Shown here in pieces: positions 26,184 to 35,535 of a stretch of 64,000 nucleotides of DNA (positions are counted from its first letter, which is position 1; the number at the start of each line of letters is the position of its first letter). The translations under genes and the position numbers were made by a program. This DNA comes from Acidobacteriota bacterium (GTDB lineage Bacteria > Acidobacteriota > Blastocatellia > Pyrinomonadales > Pyrinomonadaceae), in assembly GCA_019639175.1 (NCBI GenBank), contig JAHBSK010000001.1, positions 1 to 64,000 on the forward strand, in the 5' to 3' direction. The notes under the pieces are model-generated. The model searched no databases. It saw nothing but the letters and a program-made list of their open reading frames with translations, and was not told the origin of the DNA.

Positions 26184-27254
26184 TTGGAAATGATATATCT
26201 CGATAAAAAGTCGGACGGCATGACGGTGGACGACGCAGAGACGGCAATGGCCGCCGCCGATCCCGAAACTGTCATTGAAAATGCCCGCACAGCCGCTGCC
26301 GGGCTTTTGCTCGGTTCCTCACCCGAAGAGATAGTTGTAACATCCGGCGGTGTATCAGAAATGAGTTCAGTTTTGTTTGCCGCGCTTTCCGTGCGTCCGG
26401 GCAAAACGCATATTATAACCACTGTCGGAGCCTCGGCCGTGGTCACACAATGCTTTCGGGAACTGGAAGCGAAAAATGGCTGCCGGGTTTCGCTGATCGG
26501 CCTGAATGAGGATGGAACGCCTGATATTGACTCGTTCTATGCGGCACTTGATGCGGAAACGGCATTTGTCTCATTGCCAATGGCAAATGAAGAAACCGGA
26601 ACGCTTTTTCCGGTCACGGAAATGACGGAGATCGCTCGGCAGTGTTCAAACGCCGTGATCCATGTCGATGCCGGTTTGGCCGTCGGCCTCACCGAGATCA
26701 AAACCGGACAGGCGGACATTGTTTCCGTCCCGGCAGACAGCTTTTACGTCCCTGATGCCATCGGTGTGATCTATGTTCGCAAAAACAGCGGCATCCTCGT
26801 TCCCGAATCGCACAAAACCGTCAGTGATGTAAAAAGGCTTGCCGGTTTTCGAGCGGCGGCAAAGCAGGCTGCCGATCTTTCAGACATAGGACACATCGCC
26901 GGTCTTCGTGATCGACTGGAAAACGGCCTGTTGTCGATAGACGCGGCGTATATCAACGGCGCGGGCAGGAGGCTTCCGAATATAAGCAATATCTCTTTTG
27001 CCGATGTAAATGGCGAGGCGCTGCTGTCACGGCTCCACGATCACGGCGTCGTTGCCGAAACAAGCTCGGCGTGTGCGTCGCCGGGACATTTGCCCAGTGC
27101 CATTTTTCAGGCGATGGATGTGCCGTATGCCAGAGCGATGGGTTCGATTCGGTTTTCGCTTAACCGCCGCACAACAGAGGCTGACATAGATCATGTGATC
27201 GGGATAATGCCCGCGATAGTGACCGAGCTGCGGGCAATATCGACGCCGGCTTAA
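26184..27254 (+). CDS. Cysteine desulfurase-like protein lacking the PLP lysine
   Basis: A 356-residue fold type I aminotransferase class V protein collinear with NifS/IscS. Family landmarks: MIYLD start, EEIVVTSGG (about 49-56), THIITT (75-80), HVDAGLA (160-166), and the late SSACASPGHLPS with the active-site loop Cys297, then SIRFSLNRRTTEADID. But the region normally SAHKxxGPKG reads PADSFYVPDA: Ser186 replaces the lysine that forms the PLP Schiff base. The His that stacks on PLP is Ser84, and the N-terminal NNATT is lost. Asp162 is kept. It should not work as a PLP desulfurase; a pseudoenzyme or sulfur carrier role is inference. Its stop overlaps the opposite gene by 4 nt. Confidence 0.87.
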   Translation: MEMIYLDKKSDGMTVDDAETAMAAADPETVIENARTAAAGLLLGSSPEEIVVTSGGVSEMSSVLFAALSVRPGKTHIITTVGASAVVTQCFRELEAKNGCRVSLIGLNEDGTPDIDSFYAALDAETAFVSLPMANEETGTLFPVTEMTEIARQCSNAVIHVDAGLAVGLTEIKTGQADIVSVPADSFYVPDAIGVIYVRKNSGILVPESHKTVSDVKRLAGFRAAAKQAADLSDIGHIAGLRDRLENGLLSIDAAYINGAGRRLPNISNISFADVNGEALLSRLHDHGVVAETSSACASPGHLPSAIFQAMDVPYARAMGSIRFSLNRRTTEADIDHVIGIMPAIVTELRAISTPA

Positions 27255-30200
27255 GCGGCCTTGTCGATGCCGTATCGGGTCAGTTTCAGATAGAGTCCAC
27301 GGCGGGTCAGCCCGAGTTCGTTGGCGACACGCGATATGTTCCAGTTATGACGGCTGAGAGCGTTTTTAATCATCTGCATCTCCAGTTCGGTCACGGCATC
27401 TTCGAGCGTGCCGCCTTCGCCGATATTCGCAAACGGCCTTACAGGCCCGTCAAATGATGTGATCGTTCTTTGCTGGCTTCCGCCTTCGGCTGGCGTCAGC
27501 GGCGTGGCGGAACGCTTCAATTCAGGTGAAAGGTGATCGGGTGTTATCACCTCTCCGTCAACCGCCCGCGCTATCAGGCGCTGGACCTCATTGCAAAGCT
27601 GGCGGACATTTCCTTCCCATTCGCACACCATCAGCAGGTCTATGGTCTGCGGCGTGAATGTGATGTCGCGTTTGCCGAACCGCGATGAATAATGGTTTAT
27701 GTAATAGTTCACGATCGGCGGAATTTCCGAACGTCTTTCCCGCAGCGGCGGCACGCGAAGCCGTATCACGTTCAGGCGGTAAAACAGGTCTTCGCGAAAT
27801 GTGCCTTCCGCGACCTTGTCTTCCAGAGGCATATTCGTCGCCGCGATGACGCGGACATCCACCTTTATAGGTTTTTTCTCGCCGATGGGCTGGATCTCGC
27901 CCTCCTGTAAAAAGCGAAGCAATTTTGGCTGAACGTCCAAAGGAAGGTCGCCGACCTCGTCCAAAAACAGCGTTCCGCCGTCGGCAGATCGGATCATTCC
28001 GGGCGAATCGCTTACGGCGCCGGTAAATGCTCCCTTTTTAAAACCGAAGAGATGGCCTTCGGCAAGCTCTTTCGGCACGGCCGTGCAGTTGAACGGGACA
28101 AAGACCTTGTCCTTTCTGTTTGAGAGAGCGTGGATCGCCCGCGAGACCAGCTCCTTGCCGGTTCCCGATTCGCCTGTGACAAGCACCGTAACGTCAGATG
28201 AGCGTATCTTATACACCTCTTCGACCAACGCGGTCATCGCGGGCGAGGAATGTATAAAGCCCGGCATCAGGTTGGCGGACGTATTTGGGCTTATCTGCTG
28301 ATCATTCGGCATCGAGCGGTCTTTTTCGCGGAGAGAGATGACGTCCAGCCCGAGTTCGACCACGCGGAACAGCGGATCAAGCGCTCCGCCGTCATTCAGA
28401 TGTGCCGAAGATGCCGGTGATACCATCACAAAGGCGGGCGGTGCATTGAGCGAACGCAGGTTGAATACGGCGATCTTGTTTTTTCGCAAAAAATCTTTTT
28501 CCTCGCCCGCTCTGACGGCCTCATCGAAAAGCTGCGCAAGCCGGGCGCTGTCGTCGGCGGAAACGCCGTGAGCTATGAACGGAACAAGCCGCTTGTTCGC
28601 ATCATATTCAACGATCATGATCTTTCGCGCCTGGCTTTCCTGCTGCAGAACGGCAACGACCTCGCGGAAAAGGAGTTCGCGTGATGCTGTTGCCTCGGCC
28701 AGCCTGACCATTAAAAGCTGTGAAACGGCCGTTGAGGCCTTTGCTGTGGCAACAGCCTGAAGTTTTGGCGTGGACGTGCCGTTTCCGATCTCTTGCCGGA
28801 GGCTTTCAGCCCGTTCCGTGAGCGATCTGATGCCGAGTTTTCTGAATATTTCGGCTGCCGTGGTTAAATGTCCCACTGCCTGATCGCGACGTTCGGTGGA
28901 TATATGCTCTCCCAGCAAAAGATGGGAAAGGCCGGTGTGATACATATCTTCGGCGGCCTCAAATATCGTCAGGCTGCGGTTGAAATGATGAATGGCAAGT
29001 TCGCTTTCACTATTTTCCAGCGCCGCAAGTCCGCGTATGCGCTGGATATTGCCAAGGACAAAAAAGTCTGAGGACGGATCGTTGTCCTCAATGTCTTTCA
29101 GCGCATTTTCACATGCGGCGGCATCGCCCATTTTCAGGCTGCTTTCGGCCAAGACCAGGCCGACCATATTTGCATGATGTTTGTCGCCTATTCGTTCGCT
29201 TAGCTCTATGGTCTCTATGGCTTTTGCTGCGGCCGCCTGCGGGTCGCCTTCCGCCAGCATGCATCGGGCAAGGTTTCGCATCGCCTGCGCCTCGTACCAT
29301 TCGCGTCCTTTTTCGCGGGCAAAGGAGACCGCCTTTTCAAGGAACTCTCGCGCCTTTGGCAGGTCGCCCTGCAGTATCTTTATCTCGCCCAGGCTGTCCA
29401 TTATTCCTGCAATGTGTGCGTGATCCATCGAGACGGCAAGGTCGAGAGCTCGCGATATCATGCTTTCCGCCCGCGTCCATTCGCCCATGTGAAGCAGGTT
29501 GATGCCGAGGTTGTTGTAGGCGATAACGGAGTTCAGGATGTGTTCCGTCCGGTCAAAGAATTCGATGGATTTTTCCAGACAGGCAATGCCTTCCTGTGAA
29601 CGGCGAAGGAACCAATATGCGCCCGACATATCGGTGTAGAGCTTTCCGAGCATGAACGGAGCCGACCTTTCGCCGATGATCTGAACGCCAAGCTCAAAAT
29701 ACTGAATGGAACGTTCGCTGTCGCCTTCCTGATGATGGCTGATGGCTATTTCGCGATACGCCTCGGCCATGCCGAGCCAGTCGCCCGCCTCGCGAAGCGG
29801 GTTCAATGCGCGCTGTGCATAGTCGCGGCAGATGGATGATTCGTTGAGCTTTCGATAAACGCGGGCAAGGCCGATGTCTATTGCCCCAAGCAGATGCCGA
29901 AGGTCATTGTCACGCGCCTTTATCAGGTTGTCCTTGAGCAGCGTTACTGCTTTGGGGTGGTCGCCGAGGTTGTTGTAGGCGACCGCAAGCTGTGTCGTGA
30001 CCCGCACCTGATTTTCCAGGGACAGCTTTTCCAGATTTTCGGGCTGTTCGTAATATTCTATTGCTTCGAGCGATTCCTTGTATTTGCCGAGCGTTTCCAG
30101 CGTAAAGGACAGCAGCCTGTTAAGCCCTGCAAGATCGTCGTCAGAATGAGCGTAATTCGCAATGGTGTTGGTCAGGACACGCTGAGCTTCGCTGGAATAG

Positions 30201-30337
30201 CCTTCGCGAAGCTTTTGCCCAACCTGAGAAAAGATCTTCTTCAGCTCGGCGTTGTCAATGGGCCGGAGCTTTGCAGGCGCAGCCTTACGTTCGGCGGTTC
30301 GTATCAGGCCTTTTTTCTTTATTGATCGAGTTGCCAT
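27251..30337 (-). CDS. TPR-containing sigma-54 dependent transcription activator
   Basis: A 1028-residue bacterial enhancer-binding protein. Residues about 60-500 form an array of TPR-like helices (VAYNNLGDHPKAVTLL, IAYNNLGINLLHMGEW and others); about 520-670 is a GAF-like sensor region. The AAA+ domain spans about 690-920: Walker A GESGTGKELVSRAIH, the sigma-54 contact loop GAFTGA in KKGAFTGAVSD, Walker B GTLFLDEVGDL, and arginine finger region FREDLFYRLNVIRLRVPPL. The C-terminus is a Fis-type helix-turn-helix (NWNISRVANELGLTRRGLYL). No receiver domain, so control is by protein or ligand binding at the TPR/GAF part. Which promoters it drives is not visible. Confidence 0.94.
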   Translation of the reverse strand: MATRSIKKKGLIRTAERKAAPAKLRPIDNAELKKIFSQVGQKLREGYSSEAQRVLTNTIANYAHSDDDLAGLNRLLSFTLETLGKYKESLEAIEYYEQPENLEKLSLENQVRVTTQLAVAYNNLGDHPKAVTLLKDNLIKARDNDLRHLLGAIDIGLARVYRKLNESSICRDYAQRALNPLREAGDWLGMAEAYREIAISHHQEGDSERSIQYFELGVQIIGERSAPFMLGKLYTDMSGAYWFLRRSQEGIACLEKSIEFFDRTEHILNSVIAYNNLGINLLHMGEWTRAESMISRALDLAVSMDHAHIAGIMDSLGEIKILQGDLPKAREFLEKAVSFAREKGREWYEAQAMRNLARCMLAEGDPQAAAAKAIETIELSERIGDKHHANMVGLVLAESSLKMGDAAACENALKDIEDNDPSSDFFVLGNIQRIRGLAALENSESELAIHHFNRSLTIFEAAEDMYHTGLSHLLLGEHISTERRDQAVGHLTTAAEIFRKLGIRSLTERAESLRQEIGNGTSTPKLQAVATAKASTAVSQLLMVRLAEATASRELLFREVVAVLQQESQARKIMIVEYDANKRLVPFIAHGVSADDSARLAQLFDEAVRAGEEKDFLRKNKIAVFNLRSLNAPPAFVMVSPASSAHLNDGGALDPLFRVVELGLDVISLREKDRSMPNDQQISPNTSANLMPGFIHSSPAMTALVEEVYKIRSSDVTVLVTGESGTGKELVSRAIHALSNRKDKVFVPFNCTAVPKELAEGHLFGFKKGAFTGAVSDSPGMIRSADGGTLFLDEVGDLPLDVQPKLLRFLQEGEIQPIGEKKPIKVDVRVIAATNMPLEDKVAEGTFREDLFYRLNVIRLRVPPLRERRSEIPPIVNYYINHYSSRFGKRDITFTPQTIDLLMVCEWEGNVRQLCNEVQRLIARAVDGEVITPDHLSPELKRSATPLTPAEGGSQQRTITSFDGPVRPFANIGEGGTLEDAVTELEMQMIKNALSRHNWNISRVANELGLTRRGLYLKLTRYGIDKAA

Positions 30338-30613
30338 CAGGCTGATCTGTGCAAAAAACGGCGATCCGCGCGATCAACCGTACTTTTGAGTGCGGACCTT
30401 CTGTCAAAACAAAATTGAATACTTAGTAAACAGCGCAAATGAAACTTACCAAAAAAAAGGCGTTTCGTCCATAGCATTTATGTTTAGCACGCAATTTTTC
30501 GCATCGGCAGGCATGTCGGAGCGTGTTTTGTGCCGATATGCCGCTTATCCAAAACAATGTGTTCGCGTGGGCATTTATGATAAGCTGTTGACGATCCTGT
30601 TTAAGGTTTTTCG

Positions 30614-30925
30614 ATGTCCGACCTTCCAAATAACGATGCTGATGTACTGACCGAAACCAGAACAAGGCTGAAAAAACCGCCGATGTTCAAGGTCGTTCTG
30701 CACAACGACGATTTTACGACCATGGAATTTGTCGTCTTTGTGCTGAACTATGTTTTCAAACGGTCTGAGGCAGAATCCGTCGCCATAATGCTAAAGGTCC
30801 ACAACGAAGGCAGAGGCATCGCCGGCGTTTACCCTTACGACATCGCATACATGAAATCCCAAAAAGCCATGAACCTGGCAAAGGCCCGCGAATATCCTCT
30901 TTTGGTGACAGTCGAAGAGGAATAG
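30614..30925 (+). CDS. clpS: ATP-dependent Clp protease adaptor ClpS
   Basis: A 103-residue N-end rule adaptor that delivers substrates with bulky N-termini to ClpAP. PPMFKVVLHNDDFTTMEFVV at about 22-41 includes the NDD substrate pocket motif; MLKVHNEGRGIAGVYPYDIA is the second conserved block. Length is normal. clpA, which often follows clpS, is absent; a long spacer and ileS come next. Start chosen as ATG after a purine-poor leader. Confidence 0.95.
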   Translation: MSDLPNNDADVLTETRTRLKKPPMFKVVLHNDDFTTMEFVVFVLNYVFKRSEAESVAIMLKVHNEGRGIAGVYPYDIAYMKSQKAMNLAKAREYPLLVTVEEE

Positions 30926-31127
30926 GAACGGATCTGAAAGGCTTCTGACAACTTTGGAACAGAATTTTCCGAACCGCGTTGGCAGTTGGCAGCAGAATGG
31001 CAAAATCATTAAAGTTCGTGTTAAAATGATCTAAGAATTATGCGGAGGCCATCGCCCATTATTAACAATATTAAGGGACTTGCGTTCGACGAAGGTTGAG
31101 CGGCGGCGAGTTTTTGCTGTATTGGGT

Positions 31128-31158
31128 CCCAAGCCGGAAAAAGGCTTGGGGCTTTTTT
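31128..31158 (+). terminator. Intrinsic terminator between clpS and ileS
   Basis: CCCAAGCC (31128-31135) pairs with GGCTTGGG (31143-31150) around loop GGAAAAA; followed by GCTTTTTT. Strong hairpin, about 200 nt after the clpS stop. Confidence 0.88.
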
Positions 31159-31243
31159 GATTGTAAGTATAGTAAAAGTAAATTTAACCCCGATCACGCA
31201 TCAGGAACTTTAGTGGTGAGATCAGACGATCTGATGCAAGTTT

Positions 31244-31316
31244 CTAACAGTTAATTAGTTGTTAGTTGACAGTTAAAGAACTGATAACTGTAAACCATGT
31301 AACTATTAACTGTTAG
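31244..31316. repeat. Degenerate direct-repeat hairpin, copy C
   Basis: Terminal arms are perfect over 12 bp: CTAACAGTTAAT at the left end and ATTAACTGTTAG at the right. Inside, units such as TTAGTTGTTAGTTGACAG and ACTGATAACTGTAAAC are degenerate copies of the same 7-9 bp word on opposite strands. Lies about 75 nt before the ileS start. Confidence 0.75.
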
Positions 31317-31391
31317 GCTGATCTTGTCTCCCATAAAACATTTCTAACGCGTAATGCGGGTTTAATATATTTGGATACTGGAAAATTATTT

Positions 31392-34328
31392 ATGTCGAGT
31401 GAAACATTGGATCTGAAAGAAACAGTTAACCTGCCAAAGACCGATTTTGCCCAAAAGGCGAATCTTGGCCAGAGCGAACCGGCCCGTTTGAAAAAATGGG
31501 ACGAGATGGGGCTTTACGAGAAAATAGCCGAAGAGCGAAAAGGCCGCGAAAAATTTATCCTGCATGACGGCCCGCCGTATGCCAATGCTGACATTCACAT
31601 CGGCACGGCGTTGAACAAGATACTGAAGGATTTTGTTGTCAAGACGCGTTCGATGATGGGCTATGACGCGCCGTATGTTCCCGGTTACGATTGCCACGGG
31701 CTGCCGATAGAAAATTACGTCGAACGCAAGCTTAAGGAAAAAGGCAAGAACAAGGACGACATCCCGACCAATTCGTTTCGCCGCATCTGCCGAGAACACG
31801 CTTCGACGGCGATGAACAACCAGACGCGCGATTTCAGACGCCTCGGCATTTTGGGCGAATGGGACACGCCGTATTTGACAATGTCGAACGAATACGAGGC
31901 CGAAACGGCGCGATTGTTCGGTAAATATGTCGAACGCGGTTACGTTTATCGCGGAGCGCGTCCCGTCTATTGGGACGTTTATGACCAGACCGCTTTGGCT
32001 GAGGCCGAAGTGGAATACGCCGATGTCGTTTCGCCGTCGGTCTATGTAAAGTTTCTGCTCAAATCCGACCCGGCGTTGATCGACGAAAAACTGGCCGGAA
32101 AAAACGTCAAATGCGTTATCTGGACAACAACGCCGTGGACGCTGCCGGCAAACCTCGGCATCTCGGTAAATCCGCGTTTCGATTACTCGGCGATAGAAGT
32201 TTTGAGTCCCGGCTTTAGCCGGAACCCGCCGCCTGAAGGCGGGACTCCAAACGAAGATGAGGTTTTGATCATCGCTTCGGAACTGGTCGAAAGCGTTGCC
32301 GAAAAGGCCGGGTTTGACGGAACAAAAGAGCTTGTCCGCTTCAAGGGCGACAAACTGGACAATCTCGAAGCACAGCATCCGTGGATCGACCGCGTTTCGC
32401 TGATAATGCTTGGCGACCACGTAACGCTCGGTGACGATTCGACGGACGAGGACGGCAAACGCTCCGGCAAAACCGCAGGAACCGGGCTTGTCCACACCGC
32501 TCCCGGACACGGAACGGACGACTTTTATATCGGCCAGCGTCACGGCCTGCCGGCTTATTGTCCGGTCAATGCCAAAGGCGTTTTCACCGATGATGTCGAA
32601 CATTTTGCGGGCGAATTTGTCTTTAAGGCAAACCTGAAGATCGTCGAATTTTTGCGGGAAAAAGGAGCGTTACTTTTTCACGAAGATTACACGCATCGTT
32701 ATCCGCACGGCTGGCGTTCGCACAAACCGGTCATCTATCGGGCGACACCGCAATGGTTTATCGCGATGGACAACCAGGGCGATAAGTCATTGCGAACACA
32801 GGCTTTGCGTGAGGTCGAGAAAGTAAAATGGCATCCCGCATGGGGCGAAGGCCGCATGGCGAACATGATAAAGGGCCGCCCGGATTGGTGCGTTTCGCGC
32901 CAGCGTGTTTGGGGTGTGCCGATCATCGCGTTTCACTGCACGGCTTGCGAACACTGCGTGATCGACGCCAAGCTGATCTATCACGTCGCCGATATTTTTG
33001 CAGCCGAAACCGCCGACGCATGGTACAACCGCGAGGCTGCCGAGCTTTTGCCCGAAGGCTATAAATGTCCTGAATGCGCGGGAACCGAGTTTACAAAAGA
33101 AACGGACATTCTGGACGTTTGGTTCGATTCGGGATCGTCGAGCGTGGCTGTATTGGAAACACGCGGCGACACGCTGCATTTTCCGGCGGACGTTTATCTC
33201 GAAGGCGGCGACCAGTATCGCGGCTGGTTCAATTCGTCGCTGATGTGCGGCATTGCGGCACACGACCGGGCGCCGTATAAACAGATCGTTACACACGGCT
33301 GGGTCGTTGACGGCGAGGGCAAGAAGCAATCAAAAAGTTTGGGCAACGTTACTGCGCCGATAGAGATAATAAACCGTTCGGGAGCAGAGATACTCAGGCT
33401 ATGGGCGGCGGCGGTCGATTATACTGAGGATGTTCGCTGTTCTGACGAGATACTCCAACGCGTAACTGACGCCTATCGCAAATTCCGCAACACGCTGCGT
33501 TATATGCTCGGCAATCTGGACGGATTTGACCCTGCCAAGCAATCGGTTGCCGAAGCAGAAATGCTGGAAATAGACCGTTGGGCATTAGCCAATCTGGACG
33601 ACGTGACCAACACCGTTTTAAAAGGCTACGAAGAATATGACTTTCAGGCGGCTTATTCCGCGCTATATCATTTCTGCACAGTGACCCTGTCGGCTCGTTA
33701 TCTGGACATTCTCAAGGACCGGCTTTACATCTATGCTCCGACATCGCTTGAACGCCGTTCGGCACAGACTGCGTTGTATAAATTGACCGATTCGCTCTGC
33801 CGCCTGCTGGCTCCGCTGCTGGCGTTCACTTCGGATGAAGCCTGGGAAAATCTGCCCGGACAGACAGTTCCGTCGGTTCATCTGGCGGAATTTCCCGACC
33901 GGAACGCAGATATTCTGCCTGCATCGGGTGAAGACACGCCGGCCGGAAGCCTGCTTTCCAGATGGGAACGCATATACGGAATACGTGATGAAGTGCTGAA
34001 AGCTCTCGAAGCCGCACGCGGTGAAAAGGTCATCGGTTCTTCGCTTGAGGCAAAAGTGATCCTTAGCGTTGATAAAGATACGACGATGTTTTTGCTGGAT
34101 TATTATCCACAACTGCGTTATATCTTCATCGTCTCTCAGGTCGAGGTTCACGAAGCCGACAAATTTGACATACGGATAGAAAAGGCAGACGGCCAGAAAT
34201 GCGAACGCTGCTGGAACTATTCCGTCCGCGTCGGCGAATTTGAAAAATACCCGACCGTTTGCGAACGCTGCGTCGAGGCTCTTAACGAAATAGAACGATC
34301 CGGGCTGAATGCGGAAGTCCGGGCTTAG
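31392..34328 (+). CDS. ileS: Isoleucyl-tRNA synthetase
   Basis: Class Ia tRNA synthetase (about 978 aa). HIGH-type motif in [18 protein letters not shown], the editing domain ([16 protein letters not shown]), catalytic KMSKS-type loop as [10 protein letters not shown], and C-terminal zinc-binding CxxC pairs (KCERCWNYS and CERCVEAL). The ATG at 31392 is preceded by GGAAAA; an upstream in-frame TTG at 31371 is less likely. A 44-bp palindromic element is inserted in frame in the editing domain (32204-32247), adding [15 protein letters not shown] between two strands. Editing domain core motifs are otherwise intact. Essential gene, so the insertion must be tolerated. Confidence 0.97.
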   Translation: MSSETLDLKETVNLPKTDFAQKANLGQSEPARLKKWDEMGLYEKIAEERKGREKFILHDGPPYANADIHIGTALNKILKDFVVKTRSMMGYDAPYVPGYDCHGLPIENYVERKLKEKGKNKDDIPTNSFRRICREHASTAMNNQTRDFRRLGILGEWDTPYLTMSNEYEAETARLFGKYVERGYVYRGARPVYWDVYDQTALAEAEVEYADVVSPSVYVKFLLKSDPALIDEKLAGKNVKCVIWTTTPWTLPANLGISVNPRFDYSAIEVLSPGFSRNPPPEGGTPNEDEVLIIASELVESVAEKAGFDGTKELVRFKGDKLDNLEAQHPWIDRVSLIMLGDHVTLGDDSTDEDGKRSGKTAGTGLVHTAPGHGTDDFYIGQRHGLPAYCPVNAKGVFTDDVEHFAGEFVFKANLKIVEFLREKGALLFHEDYTHRYPHGWRSHKPVIYRATPQWFIAMDNQGDKSLRTQALREVEKVKWHPAWGEGRMANMIKGRPDWCVSRQRVWGVPIIAFHCTACEHCVIDAKLIYHVADIFAAETADAWYNREAAELLPEGYKCPECAGTEFTKETDILDVWFDSGSSSVAVLETRGDTLHFPADVYLEGGDQYRGWFNSSLMCGIAAHDRAPYKQIVTHGWVVDGEGKKQSKSLGNVTAPIEIINRSGAEILRLWAAAVDYTEDVRCSDEILQRVTDAYRKFRNTLRYMLGNLDGFDPAKQSVAEAEMLEIDRWALANLDDVTNTVLKGYEEYDFQAAYSALYHFCTVTLSARYLDILKDRLYIYAPTSLERRSAQTALYKLTDSLCRLLAPLLAFTSDEAWENLPGQTVPSVHLAEFPDRNADILPASGEDTPAGSLLSRWERIYGIRDEVLKALEAARGEKVIGSSLEAKVILSVDKDTTMFLLDYYPQLRYIFIVSQVEVHEADKFDIRIEKADGQKCERCWNYSVRVGEFEKYPTVCERCVEALNEIERSGLNAEVRA
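32204..32247. repeat. REP-like palindrome inside ileS
   Basis: GAGTCCCG at the left end and CGGGACTC at the right end are complementary; inside are two smaller hairpins, CCGGCTTTAGCCGG and CCCGCCGCCTGAAGGCGGG. The total length is 44 bp. Translated in the ileS frame without stop. No second copy of this exact element was seen in the window. Confidence 0.8.
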
Positions 34329-34357
34329 GCAAAAATGGAGAAGAGACTCGGAAAATA

Positions 34358-34392
34358 AAGTTGTCTTATCGGACAACTTGCGCTAGTATAAT
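34358..34392 (+). promoter_or_regulatory. HigBA-type promoter with overlapping operator
   Basis: AAGTTGTC (34358-34365) and GACAACTT (34372-34379) form a perfect 8-bp inverted repeat with 6-nt spacer. Within it TTGTCT (34361-34366) can be a -35; 17 bp later TAGTAT (34384-34389) fits a -10, putting the start of transcription at about the ATG of the toxin (34395). The alternative -10, TATAAT at 34387-34392, would start transcription inside the ATG. Repression by the Xre-type antitoxin at this palindrome is expected. Confidence 0.65.
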
Positions 34393-34394
34393 AT

Positions 34395-34739
34395 ATGGCT
34401 GAAAAGTTCAGAAAGATCGAGGCTTATCGAGATCATTTCTCTGATTTTCTTTCACAGCAAAAACAAACTGTTAAAGACAAGATCTACTGGACTTTAACAC
34501 TGATCGAAGAAATGCCCCGCGTTTCCGAGACCTATTTGAAGAAGCTCGAAGGAACGGAGAGCCTTTTTGAGGTTCGGGTGCAATTTGGAAGCGATATTTT
34601 CAGGATATTTTGCTTCTTTGATGAAGGCAAATTGATCATTTTGCTGAATGGTTTTCAAAAGAAGACTCAAAAGACACCGCGGCGCGAGATCGAGCGGGCA
34701 TTAAGGTTGAGGGAAGAATATTATGCCGAAAAATCCTAA
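34395..34739 (+). CDS. HigB/Gp49-type RelE-family toxin
   Basis: A 114-residue toxin of the phage-derived Gp49-like/HigB group (RelE fold mRNA interferase). YLKKLEGTESLFEVRVQFGS and DIFRIFCFFDEGKLIILLNG followed by FQKKTQKTPRREIERA are the family's signature strands with catalytic basic residues. Gene order toxin first, antitoxin second is the HigBA order. No Shine-Dalgarno precedes the ATG. Its last 17 nt overlap the antitoxin gene. Confidence 0.92.
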   Translation: MAEKFRKIEAYRDHFSDFLSQQKQTVKDKIYWTLTLIEEMPRVSETYLKKLEGTESLFEVRVQFGSDIFRIFCFFDEGKLIILLNGFQKKTQKTPRREIERALRLREEYYAEKS

Positions 34740-35025
34740 TTTAACACCGCTTTCTGAGCTTATAGAAAGAGAGTACGGTAAACGCGGAACATCGAAAAGA
34801 GAGGCTTTTGAGAAAGGTTACGAGGAATTCAAACTCGGCCTTCTCATTCAGGAGGCCCGCAAAAAGAAGGGGCTGACACAGCAGGAATTGGCGGACAAGG
34901 TCGGGACGAACAAGGCATATATCTCGCGCGTGGAAAATGATATAAAGGACGTGCGTCTTTCAACCCTGCAAAGGATAGTCGAGGTCGGGTTGGGCGGCGA
35001 GCTGGAGCTGGCGATCAAGCTCTAG
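34723..35025 (+). CDS. HigA-type Xre antitoxin
   Basis: A 100-residue antitoxin with a helix-turn-helix at about 40-95: LLIQEARKKKGLTQQELADK, VGTNKAYISRVENDIKDVRL. The N-terminal 35 residues are the probable toxin-neutralising arm. It overlaps the toxin gene by 17 nt and its start lies inside it, giving coupled translation. Expected to bind the palindrome at 34358-34379 with the toxin. Confidence 0.93.
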   Translation: MPKNPNLTPLSELIEREYGKRGTSKREAFEKGYEEFKLGLLIQEARKKKGLTQQELADKVGTNKAYISRVENDIKDVRLSTLQRIVEVGLGGELELAIKL

Positions 35026-35071
35026 CTCTGAAGTTTTCGTAACGTGATCTGTTAGACCGGAGGATCTGAAA

Positions 35072-35500
35072 ATGCTTAAGCAAAGTTTATTACTCACCGC
35101 CTTGTCATTACTTTTTGTCACAGCGGTTTCGGCACAGTCGGCCTCAACGCCAAAAGAGGGTTCTGCCGAACGCAAGGCGATATTGAATGCTCTTCGCGTG
35201 CCGGTTGAAAAAGACCTGAAACAGAAGGTCGTTTTCGTTGTCGATCATATAAAGATGCAGGGATCGTGGGCGTTTGTCAGCGGGCGGCCGCAGAAACCGT
35301 CGGGCGGCAGGATCGACCTGGACGGCACGATGTTCGAGGGCCACGAAGACATTTTTGATGACAATTTTTTCGGACTGCTCAGAAAAAGCGGCGGAAAATG
35401 GCGGGTTGTGACACACGCCCTCGGCTGTACGGACGTCTGCTACGCCACATGGTGGAGCGATCACAAGGCGCCAAAGACGATCTTCCCTTATACTGAATAA
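35072..35500 (+). CDS. Secreted protein of unknown function
   Basis: A 142-residue exported protein. Signal peptide at 1-21 with cleavage after VSAQ. Mature part: ERKAILNALRVPVEKDLKQ, VVFVVDHIKMQGSWAFVSG, FFGLLRKSGGKWRVVTHAL, and a C-terminal CTDVCYATWW with a likely disulfide. The alternation of strands and the WAFV and KWRV strands suggest a small beta-rich cone fold of the nuclear transport factor 2 type; conserved hypothetical in many bacteria as far as I know. An AGACCGGAGGA ribosome site precedes the ATG. Confidence 0.75.
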   Translation: MLKQSLLLTALSLLFVTAVSAQSASTPKEGSAERKAILNALRVPVEKDLKQKVVFVVDHIKMQGSWAFVSGRPQKPSGGRIDLDGTMFEGHEDIFDDNFFGLLRKSGGKWRVVTHALGCTDVCYATWWSDHKAPKTIFPYTE

Positions 35501-35535
35501 AGCGGGACGCGAAAAGATACGTCCAATGATCAGAA

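Larger units (their letters stand above)
30926..31391. other. 466-nt spacer with candidate small RNA or ileS leader
   Basis: Between clpS and ileS. It contains an intrinsic terminator at 31128-31158, a hairpin ATCAGA-CGA-TCTGAT at 31221-31235, a competing pairing GCATCAG (31198-31204) with CTGATGC (31231-31237), and the degenerate repeat at 31244-31316. No coding frame has family-like sequence. I looked for T-box motifs (AGGGTGG and a specifier stem) and saw none. The part from about 31015 to the terminator could be a small RNA or the end of a long clpS message. Confidence 0.4.

Noticed and set aside
27251..30337. Long plus-strand frames opposite the sigma-54 activator, ileS and the NorD-like gene
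   Set aside because: They are composition shadows of clearly coding minus- or plus-strand genes and show no domain motifs.
30926..31391. T-box leader for ileS
   Set aside because: No AGGGTGG bulge sequence or ATC specifier stem was recognised, and the terminator lies too far from ileS.
34387..34392. TATAAT as the -10 of the HigBA promoter
   Set aside because: It would start transcription past the first base of the ATG with no in-frame start after it; TAGTAT three bases upstream has correct spacing to TTGTCT.
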